From Polytrichum commune (Eukaryota; Streptophyta; Polytrichopsida; Polytrichales; Polytrichaceae), in the NCBI GenBank assembly GCA_950295325.1, contig OX485804.1, positions 1,738,001 to 1,798,000 on the forward strand: a DNA stretch of 60,000 nucleotides, given 5' to 3'. The position numbers and the translations under genes are program-made. The notes under the pieces were generated by a model. It did no database searches. It was not told where the DNA came from and was given only the letters and a program-made list of their open reading frames with translations. Positions 48,193-57,500 of the stretch are shown one piece after another. Position 1 is the stretch's first letter, and every line of letters begins with the position of its first letter.

Positions 48193-48816
48193 ATATAGTC
48201 TACCCTTGGATGCACATTACTTAGTGGTGCCTGAAGTCTGATGGCTCCACGTACAACTAAGCCTAATTTTATGCCCAAAGTTGAGAGTTTTTGGAAATTT
48301 GAAAAAAAATGTCAATTGCCCAGCGTGGAACGTTTACTCCAAGTGCAAGTGCAAGTGGGCGGGGTGAGGGTAGTAGTGCACCTCCCTCAGGTGTGACCTC
48401 TAGCTGATCTGTACACAGCTCATTGATAAATACCAAGGCTGGTTATCAGGCTACCGAGGAGGTCTTAAGCAGTTTTTTCAGCTCTAATACTTCCTTGCTG
48501 CAGTTTCTAAGTTGTGTGCCTCTGCTTGCATCTGTGCGCCCTAAGCTTACATGTGTGATTGTGTTCAATTCACAGAGTTGACCAGCGCTTTAAATCAAGC
48601 GCAGGCGTGAATCTTGTAGTTCATGGTTATCGTAATTTGATGTCCTGGACTTGTGGAGACCACTAAATCCCAAAGCTGCGAGCGGAATGAACTTATTTTA
48701 TATGCACAGTAACTGTAATATGTTATCTCCAGAGAGATCCAGGTTAATGATTCCAATTTGGAAATTTACAGGGCAAGCTGTAACAGTGAAACAAAAAACT
48801 GGCTGTGACCGCCAGG
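48193..48816. other. 3' region of lectin copy 3 and spacer
   Basis: Presumed 3' untranslated region and spacer with no gene. GAAAAAAAATG near 48300 and CAAGTGCAAGTGCAAGTG near 48339-48356 are small simple repeats. Confidence 0.4.
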
Positions 48817-50150
48817 GTTCGGGAGATTTTTGAGCTCAACCAGCTAAAATCCACCTCTTCACAACTTCTACCGGTTTTTTCAGGATTTGACCGGATTTGA
48901 CCATTCAACAACAACGTCCAAAGAACATATCAACATACAACAATAATATGTAATGATATCAACATCCAACAACAATGATCAACAATTTATCCATAGTAGG
49001 AGTTGAACTTGAAATAACCCATCCACCGGTTGATGGCCATGGATGTACTCTTCTATCATACCTAGGTCTTAAAACTCCATATTAGATTTGAGGCCACAAC
49101 ATGATCAAAAACAACACGAAGATTTTTCATAGACACACGCATAATACATTCTAAATGCTAGCCGTCAACAATAAAATGCAATAATGAAGCAAAAGCTTCG
49201 CCTATCCACCATTCACCAAATTGGTACAAGCCTACAATTAGCAGATAGTTTAAATCAGAGTTCGGGAAGTTTTTGAAGCCTTAGTGGCTAATTGCTGATA
49301 GTTGCTACGAAGGGTCGGATTTTTCCCAATTTACATCGGCAACAGCCGGTCTTTTGTAAAATCAATTGGTCAATTGCCTATATTTTCATATTTTCATTGG
49401 CCAATATCCGATTAAATGGAATTCATATCGGCACTAATTGTTTAAAAAATGTATGAAAAGTTATTAGAAATCATTTCCTAGTACAAAATCTTGAATAAGT
49501 GAAAATAAAGGCATGTTCAAAACTTTAAATTTGAAGAGTTAATATCCTTGGCAGGAATTGAACCTAGCAATGCCTTCACCGCTTGAAGGCCAAGGGTCCC
49601 CCAATTCTTCATAGAAGCAATTGGATTTGGTCATGGAAAGGTTGCATAATTCAAAAAGTTTAAGGTTTAGGGTACTTCCTCAAGTGCATCATCAGATGCC
49701 CCAGACAAATAGCGCTTTGGATGCTTCCGGCTGAAATCCAGTAACTCACAAGAAGAATCGGCTACATTTCCGGGACATCTTCTGGTCCATCGGCTAATTG
49801 CCGAAGGATTGAAATTACAGTCGGATTGCCATCTGATGGTTGGAAATTTGAACTGGCCATGAGGGGAAATCCATCGGCTGATAATGAACTAGCCGTCGGT
49901 TTTCCCCGAACATAGGTCTAAACCCTAGAACCAGATGATATCATGCCTTAGATGAATCAAACCGGATGAAATCCACCTATTTCACAATTCATCCTGGTTA
50001 AAGTCCTCCTCCTCAAAATGGTTGCCGGTTGATATCTGTTTTTTTTTAATAAGCACCGGTTTCACATCCTCCACTTTCCCAATTGAACCGGACTATACAC
50101 AAAACCAACTGGCCGCCATTACACTAAATACCGGTTCTCCCCGGACATTG
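48817..50150. mobile_element. Nested pair of putative DNA elements
   Basis: The left edge GTTCGGGAGATTTTTGAGC (48817) is mirrored, with mismatches, by GGTTCTCCCCGGACATTG ending at 50150. GTGACCGCC (48805-48813) and GTGACCGTT (50151-50159) flank it as a possible 9-base target duplication. Within it, 49260-49911 has related edges (GTTCGGGAAGTTTTTGAAG, and CGGTTTTCCCCGAAC), which suggests that a relative inserted inside. ACCGGTT and CGGCTAATTGC-type motifs recur throughout. Each level also has a GAATTGAACCTAG- or GAGTTGAACTTGA-like block followed by a TTGA-GGCCA motif (49000-49050 and 49545-49590). No transposase frame was found. Confidence 0.45.
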
Positions 50151-50299
50151 GTGACCGTTGGCTTCAATCACCGCAATCTATAATTTGTAATATTGTCAAG
50201 TCGTGACGGTAGCCACTGCAACAATCTACAATTTTATCAATATACATCTCCCCTACGATGCAGCTAAACCTTGTATGAAGGCCCTACTAGCTGGAGTGG

Positions 50300-50440
50300 A
50301 GATATTTTTATTTATTTTAAAATTAAATTTGAAGTTTTTGAGACAGATTGCCAACAAAGCCAACGCCAAAATCACTGAGAACCAAGAAAGAAACGCGCCC
50401 ACTTCAAGGGGAGGCGGAACCCCTCGGACGCGAAACACCG
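50300..50440 (-). mobile_element. 5'-truncated LINE copy (3' end only)
   Basis: The strip matches the 3' end of the LINE at 27187-27350: CGCCCACTTCAAGGGGAGGC followed by GGAACCCCTCGGAC here, against CGCCCATTTCAAGGGGAGAC there. An AT-rich, poly-A-like end lies on the low-coordinate side in both copies. Only about 140 bases are present, as expected from incomplete reverse transcription. Confidence 0.65.
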
Positions 50441-51282
50441 CCAAAAAATTTGGTTGTCAATTGCAGGTCAAAAGGATGACTTTATAGTTTGTCGTGTGAC
50501 AGTTGATGATCATGTGGGTCCTCAGGCAAGAAACTTACTGAATGTGGGAGGACGGATTTCATGTTCCTTTTTCCAAGATATAATAATGATTATGGGCACG
50601 AGATGATGGAGCTCAGGAGTATCTTTTGACTGGATACTCTCCTAAGTCCGAGCTGGCAGCAAGCTGGGAGGGGTAAACCTTTATGTCATTCTAATTATAG
50701 TTAACAAAATTTCATTTATGATTGCACACGTAAAGAAATGATATTCTACTCAGGGGAGGGCTTTACCGATGCAGCACTTAGTACTAGGTACAGTTGCAAC
50801 TAGAAGCTGGCGCGCAGAGCTGCGACCGATCGCCGTGGGCATGGTTGTGCATCAAGTTACTGTACAAATTACAATGTGCTTGCTCATACTAATTGGAAAA
50901 CCAGGATCTGCCTTGAACTTTGATGTGTGTCTTACAATTCTTTGCACACAGGTTACTTGCTCAAGGTTTGGGGATGGGGGTTAGGTTCTCATTGCGGTTC
51001 CTAAGTTAGATTTAGAGGGTTGGTTGTGCGTGCACATTTTGGTTGTACATGGTTTTACAATTTTGATTTGGTTTCAAGGTTGAAGAGGAAAACTAAAGCG
51101 GACCTTGTTGCATTGATGACGTTGGAACTGATTGATTTCTGATGAGGCTATCTGTACTCACTCCGTAAATGCATGAGAGTGTGAAGTAAATCAAATCTGC
51201 TGGAACATGATGTCTTTTGGGTTCGTATCTATAAGTCGTTGAGCACTAATTTAGCATGTGAAATATTCGCCAGTACTGAGCG
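50441..51282. other. Spacer upstream of lectin copy 4
   Basis: No gene is supported. Only short open frames are seen, without motifs. Confidence 0.4.
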
Positions 51283-51625
51283 TGATTATTCCAGCATCAA
51301 ATTGTGGAGAAAATGTCATTCGACTTCGTAAGCTTCAAATTTCCAGCTTTCTCCATACTCTGAAGCTTCAATCTTTAACCACTGAGCGTAACCAATCCAG
51401 CTTCAGATCGTGGAGCTAGTAAAATGGCTTGGAACTTTCCAGATTTCTCCACAATCTGAAACTGAAACCCTCTCTACTGACTTTAATTTATCCAGCTTCA
51501 AATTGTGGAGCAAAATGGCTTCAAAATGTCCAGGTTTCTCCACAAATGGAAGCTGCAATCTTCTCCACGGCATGTGATTAATCCAGATTCAAGTTGTGGA
51601 GCAACAGTGCAGTTGTGATTTCGTA
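51283..51625 (+). repeat. Hairpin-rich tandem repeats upstream of lectin copy 4
   Basis: Units begin CCAGCTTCAAATTGTGGAG at about 51291, 51397, 51492 and 51583 (spacing 106, 95 and 91). Each of the first three also contains an inverted block (CCAGGTTTCTCCACAA or close), so TTGTGGAG and CTCCACAA can pair within a unit. The array ends about 95 bases before the start codon, so it probably lies in the promoter or leader. Confidence 0.8.
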
Positions 51626-51720
51626 GCTGTTTGCAAACTGGTAATATTGACATGCTCTTCTCCTTGTCGATTCTCAGATATCTTGCCAACGTTAATTAGC
51701 ACGAGAGAGAAAGAGGAGCA

Positions 51721-54700
51721 ATGTCGAGCCGCCAGCTAGGGTTGGGCAGCATTAAGGTTAACCTCGCAGTCATCGCCATCATCCTAGTCTTCGCTGCACA
51801 TGAATGTGCAGCACAGCAGGGAGTGCCTGTGTCGCTTTCTGCGGGATGGAGCACCGTCATCAACGGGTCGGCCGGTGCGGACAAGGAGGTGTTGACATCA
51901 AGAAGCAACTACGTGCTGTCACTTGAAGGCGACCCATGCGCCATCACCATCCGCCATCGATTCTCCAGCCCCGTCTCGCATTTGGTGTGGCTGGCCAATT
52001 TCTTCGTCGGGTCCCTCTACACCTCCACCCAGTGCAACATGACGCTCACCAAGGACGGAGACTTGCAGCTATGGGCTCACTTCCAAGGCTCGTGGACCAT
52101 GATTTGGAACACCAACACCGCAGGCAAGGGCGTCACCAGAATGGCGTTCGATGCTTCTTCGTTCGATAGCGGTGACTTCCAGCTGCTCACAGCCAAGGGC
52201 AAGGTTGTGTACCACAGCTTCGGTGTCAAGGAGTTTGCTATCTTGCCCACCCAGCAATTCAGGTACTCATTCCTTCCAAGGAATTAATTCATGTGCGTAC
52301 TGACGCATGCCCTAATTAAGTGCTTCGAAGGATGCATGCTCTACCTAACTAAGTGCATCCTTCGAAGCACATATTTTTATGTACTATCAGTCTGATGCAT
52401 GCTTCAATCGAGTGCCTCCTTCGGAGCACTAACTAATTGTATGGACTATCACTCTGGGCATGTATAATTGGGGGCATCCTTCGAAACACTTAATGTACTT
52501 CTATGTACTATCACTCTGATGCATGCGCTAATTATTGCGCGTTAGGAGATTCTCTTATTCTCCGACCAAATGATAATGTTTTCACCTGGAGACCTCCGAA
52601 GGATTAAATCTGCGCAGCTGTGCAACCTTGTCACCGAAGAGTGTTGCAATTGCTCATCTTCTCGTGGTTCTTTTTGGATTGATTAAAGTCCCTGGACATT
52701 GGAAGAAGCCTGAGCCGGCTCCTTGAAAACATGAAAGCCAAACAAAACAAAATAATGGTTGACACCATGTTCACTTCCCCCTGCTACCAACTCAACTGCT
52801 CCTACAATAAAGAAAGGAAGAAGATTCCTCTTCCAGCCCAAAAGCTTTTCATAAGAAGATGAGCAAATGCAACACTCTTCGGTTACAAGATCATTGCAGC
52901 TGTGTAGATCAATTTCCAGGTGAAGGATCACCTGGAAATTCCAGGTGAAGAATTTGACATTCTCATGAAGTTCGATGTTAATTACATGTGCCGAAGTTGA
53001 ATATCACGCAGAGCAGGAGACAAGCTGGTGAATCCAGATCAAGACTTCAATGACACCTTTCCCCAGGAGGTCTTCTCTACGAACGACTTGTATGAGCTGA
53101 GGCTGGTGGGCGGCGACCTCCAATTGTTCTCTAGCTACGAGGCTGGTCCCTACAAGCAGTACTGGAGCCTCAAGCGCACTTTGTTCAAGGGCGACCTCAG
53201 CAAGGTGGCTTACGCAGGTATAAATGTCATGTGAATGTCATGTTACATTATGAACCGTATTGGACCTGTTGTCAAGCATCATCCTTGAAAGTGGTACATG
53301 ATTTGGTTTCCGACCGCAAAACCTGACCTGTTTAAGACCCCGAGTGATGCTCTGATAATCTTGTTACAACCCTGTTTAATTACAATCCTTGTTCAGATAA
53401 TAGCTTAGTTGATTGATTGAGGTTTGCAGTTGGTTTACTTGTTCTAATGAGAGGATTGAAGCCGGCTTCTTGCGCTTTGTAGTGGCGCTTGGAAGCAATC
53501 CTCGGCAGTCGAGGCTATGATCGATGTTGCAAATTCCAAATGTTTACTCCGAATTTCTCAAGCTTCATGGAAGCATGGATTACTATAGATTTTTCTTAGG
53601 CCAAATGGATAGTAGATTGAATCACCCATGGATGTGGCACAGCAATTGACTCAAAGCAAGGTGGGATTGGTCTCTTCACCGAGGCCGGCAAGCTTGTGTG
53701 GACGTCTGGTGCAATCCCTCCACTAGTTACAAATCCTCACGACGAATACTTTGGACTTGACACATACGGCAATCTCAAAAACTGGTATCTCGTCAAGGGA
53801 CAGTATTGGGGATCAGGATTCCAGGCGCTTGCCACCAATTGCGACGTCCCCAACTTCTGTGGTCCCTATGGACTCTGCAAAAACAGCGGCACCTGCAGGT
53901 GGGTAACCTCAAACCGAGTCTGTATAAATCATCTATTATACAGATAATTAGATTTATTATCAGTCTGTATAAATGTCTTCATCTATTGTAGTCGTAATCT
54001 CAAGTCCTAATGTATGAAATCAGCCTAATGTAGTGATGTCTTCAACTATTGTAATCGTAACCTCAAATTCTAAATCATCATAACTTAGTAATGGCTTCGT
54101 CTGCTGTAGTCCTAACCTAAACTCTAAACCAATAATGCCTTCATCTATTGTAGTCGTAATCTCAAATCCTAAATCAGCATAAATTATTGATGTCTTCAAC
54201 TATTGTTTCGTAACCTCAAACAAAATCGGCATAACTCAGTAATGGCTTCGTTTATTGTAGATGTATCCTCAAACCCTGAAATAGTATTTTCTTCATCTTG
54301 TGTAGTCGTAGTGTCAAATCCAAAATCAGCATAATCCTGCGATGTCTTCAACTATTGTAGTCGTAACTGTAAACTAGCAATATAACTCAGAAATGGCTTC
54401 GTCTACTGTAGTCGTATCCTCAAACCCTAAATCAGCAGGATTCAGTAACTTCATGTATTGTAGTCTTTCTTGGGAGAAACTGTGCTGGTACATGAAATTA
54501 ACCCTGAATATTCAATCGAAATGTGGGCTTGCAAGTGCTGAGATCCTTTTGAATTTGTTGTTGGCTCGGCACAGCTGTCCAAGTGGATATGTAAAATCAC
54601 CCTACGGGCAGCGGTTGGGATGCAACGCCATCAACTCAGTCGACAAATGCAAAAGAAATTCGTTTGTGGCATTGACCGGCTATGACTCTGTGTTCGATGC

Positions 54701-54878
54701 ATATAACCCCAAGCCGCTCAAGGTATCATTGAGCGACTGCAAGGTCCAATGCCTTAAAGATTGCAACTGCGATGGATTGACGTATGACACCAACACAGGC
54801 TTGTGTTACAAGACGGGCCAGGTTTTATCCTTGAGAAAGGTTCCCGGTACGAGCAAGCTGGCTTACGTGAAGTTGTAG
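51721..54878 (+). CDS. Secreted curculin-like lectin/PAN protein (EP1-like), copy 4
   Basis: Four exons: 51721-52262, 53012-53217, 53643-53898 and 54575-54878, GT-AG, phases 2, 1, 2; 435 codons. Exon lengths equal those of copy 3 except exon 2, which is 9 bases shorter. The signal peptide ends near HECAAQ (residue 32). The lectin-like domain carries YVLSLEGDPCAITI and LTKDGDLQLWAHFQG, with glycosylation sites NGS and NMT. Exon 2 encodes the same 50 residues as copy 3 from FSTNDLYELRLVGGDL onward. Exon 3 has CDVPNFCGPYGLC, and exon 4 is the PAN domain ending LAYVKL. Same predicted location and role as copy 3. Intron 1 and intron 3 hold tandem repeats. The canonical mannose-binding motif is not evident. 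Confidence 0.93.
52288..52545 (+). repeat. 62-bp tandem repeat and hairpin in intron 1 of lectin copy 4
   Basis: ATGTACTATCA-TCTG blocks start at 52379, 52441 and 52503, exactly 62 bases apart, with a more diverged unit before them (from about 52290). Units carry GCATCCTTCGAAGCAC-like cores. A perfect 17-base inverted repeat lies at 52320-52336 (GTGCTTCGAAGGATGCA) and 52354-52370. The array starts about 25 bases after the exon 1 donor. Confidence 0.8.
53975..54470 (+). repeat. Three-monomer higher-order tandem repeat in intron 3 of lectin copy 4
   Basis: About ten monomers of 43-63 bases with the pattern TTC-TCTATTGTAGTCGTAACCTCAAA-CCTAAATCAGCATAA. They fall into three types in fixed order: A (GTCTTCAACTATTG, at 54038, 54192 and 54344), B (GGCTTCGTCTACTG, at 54093, 54244 and 54395) and C (CTTCATCTATTG, at about 53975, 54137, 54290 and 54449). 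Same-type spacing is about 151-162 bases, so an A-B-C trimer was itself amplified. Confidence 0.88.
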
Positions 54879-55659
54879 AACAGTCTACACAGAGATTGCC
54901 TTTGTTGCAATTGGCGCATACAAATTCAGAATTTCGACAGTGTCGCCACCTGTTTGAAAAGTTGTAATTTTTTTTTTGGTCATGGGCTTCTAGTTCACAC
55001 ACGAGGTCTGATCTGATCACATTGACAACAAATGTCGATCAGTAGCTTCGTGCATTCATGAGGTTTTGCAATTCCCAACAGTTTCTTTGTGACTTCACTC
55101 TCAGAGGTTTCGCAAAATGCATGAACTGTCCACTGTCGGCCGATTCTTAGTTTGCATGTGTCCAAATGTTGATTCCTCACCACCAAGAGCAATGACGGAG
55201 TATTATAGTCAATACCGAATGCTGCATGTACACGATGAGAGTGTCAGAAGATTTTTAACCAAATGCCTGCGACCGAATCTTCATATTGGAATATGATAAC
55301 CATATGTATACACTCTGATAGAAGTCAACAGATTTGGATGAGCTTTTGTCTCAAGCCCCGCAAATTTGGGCGGCATGCAATGAATCTTCTTCTTTTATAT
55401 TATAAATAATCATGCCCGCATCGTGCAAAAGAACAAGTCTACAGTACATGATGGGCTTTAACCATGTGTTACTTTCAGTCTAAGGTGTATGTGAACGTGG
55501 ATTCCAACTACTCTTGCCAGATTTCAGGGTTAACTTATGGTGGCGTGATCATCATCACCTTTATCACCACCGACATGAAGATGGGATGCAACATTAGCAC
55601 TATTACTGTAGAATTTTTGGAGATAGGATTCCAACATGTCACTACACTCTACACTCCGT
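54879..55659. other. 3' region of lectin copy 4 and spacer
   Basis: Presumed 3' untranslated region and spacer. A T-run lies near 54969-54979. No gene is supported. Confidence 0.4.
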
Positions 55660-56110
55660 AGTATCACACCTGTGGCAACCAAAGTGCACGTGATATTACA
55701 GAGTTTTGTAGTGTTAATATGAATGCGTGCTACTATAGAATTAGTGTAGCAAGTGACATTATGGAATAACACAAAGGAGATGTGAGGACAATTTGAATTC
55801 GTTCTCCCATCACCTATGCTAGCGTGGTCCACTCCACCTAGCCTTCCTGGGCGATGTGGCGGACGCATGCACCAACATTCAACAAGTGGCATAAGAAGAA
55901 GAAAAAGAATAAGAATGTGACACTCCACATGTTGACACATGGCGCAATGCGAGGGTGTGGGTTGACTTCTTGGGTGGTTTGCATTAATGACAAATTTTGT
56001 GATATAAGGGAGAGAAGTGTGACAATAAGGAGTGAGATTTGAACTACGAACATCTGTTCCCTAGGGTTTTGGCATATTAGAGAGTGTGTGACATTATGGG
56101 AGTTGATATT
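55660..56110. repeat. Dispersed repeats C and D, adjacent copies
   Basis: 55660-55785 matches repeat C at 22662-22790, and 55985-56110 matches repeat D at 26255-26410. Both blocks contain GTGACATTATGG. Their adjacency here suggests that C and D are parts of one larger element, with an AAGAAGAAGAAAAAG-rich interior near 55893-55908. The minus-strand open frames across it have no recognised motif. Confidence 0.6.
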
Positions 56111-56194
56111 ACAAAGTTTAGGGTGTACTAGGATAGTAGGGCCAAGGCGACAACACTTCTGACTCCATTTTTATTGGAAATGGTTAATATGAGG

Positions 56195-57500
56195 GGTTGT
56201 TTACATCATGGAGCCGCCCCATGTCCCACGTCTTCATGGTCCAACTTCCATGGTCATATTTGTGAAAAGTACATTTTTTAAAGCTTTTGGGACTTCACTA
56301 GGTGTAAACCGAATGTGGACAAAGAGGAGTGACCATGCACCAAAAAGTGCATGTGCTGAATTTTCAAATATATGTCAAAAAGGGGGAGTTAAAAAAAATA
56401 AAATCATGTTTTACGCTTCTAGCTCTCTTCTTCTTCCTCTTTCTCTTCTTTCCTCTTTTCTTCTCTTCACCTTGAATTTCAACAAACATGGTTTCAATGG
56501 AGGAGAGGCGGAGGAGTCTAGTTTTGTTTTTAGGATGTTATATATTTTTGTACATGCTTGTAAAGCATGTTGTGGACATTCAAGGATTTCTCCCACCTTG
56601 ATTTTGCAAGGAAAGTGGGAGAAATTTGTAATTTTAAGCTTGCTTTATGAGAGCTTGGGTCATAAAGAGAGGAGCATAAGGAGTTTAAAAAGCGATCTCG
56701 AGTGAAATTTATTACTTTCAGATTTTTGTGTGAGAGTTTAGGTCCATATTTGAAGAAGAAAAACACTCGTTTTAGGGTTGTCATACATGTGCAAGAGAGA
56801 GTTGCAATGTCATTGCATAAGTTGGGTAGTGGTGATGGATTGCAAAGCATAGGAGGCTTGTATGAAGTCTACCAGAGTACATTCTCAAAGATAGTAAGAG
56901 AGTTTTGTAGAGTTATTAGGAAGCATCTCCAACCAATATTTGTTCAAACTCTAGATGAATTACAATTTAGGGTTTTAGCTTCACGGTCTAAGTAACTACA
57001 TGGTAAGTTACATCGTAGGAACAATTGATGGATCGCATATTCCTATTTAGTTCTTGTAATTCAAGGAGAATATTACTATCATAAAAAATCATTTCATTGA
57101 GTGATTCTATAAGGCATTGTTCGACCAAATTATATAATTTAGGATTATGAAATATGTTGGGCTACTTTTCAGCTTACAAGGATAAGACAAGGGTGCATAG
57201 ACGGTAAGTTTTAGTCATATAAACTCTTTGGGGACGTTGCATATCCGGTGAGGCCTTGGAGGTGTTGTCCATTTAAAGGCGGAAAAATTGCATTACATGG
57301 GAATGAGGCAAATTGGAACAATTACTTTGTTTAGTCTTCTACTAGAATGTATGTAGAGAGGGCATTTGGAATCTTTTAGGATAGATAGGGGCTTATCATG
57401 AAGCAATTTGAAGTGCCTTTGAGGAACATGCTTGATATTGTGACAATTTGTATAATCTTGCATTGTTTTTGCATTGTGAACAATGATAGAATCAAAGAAA
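56195..57500 (+). pseudogene. PIF/Harbinger transposase relic (DDE_Tnp_4)
   Basis: In order on the plus strand: a first frame from 56208; then FITFRFLCESLGPYLKKK and LGSGDGLQSIGGLYEVYQST with FSKIVREFCRVI (56702-56990), the N-terminal region of Harbinger transposases; GTIDGSHIPI with the first catalytic Asp (codon 57027); GDVAYPVRPW with the second Asp (57233); RMYVERAFG with the catalytic Glu (57356); and IVTICIILHCFCIVNND. Frameshifts and stops separate the pieces, so it is inactive. The start GGGGTTGTTTACATCATGGA and the following 130 bases resemble the subterminal part of the MITE at 38822-39335. Confidence 0.82.

Noticed and set aside
49545-49600. tRNA gene on the minus strand
   Set aside because: GGTTCAATTCC resembles a T-loop, but the T-stem is imperfect and no acceptor stem or D-arm can be closed.
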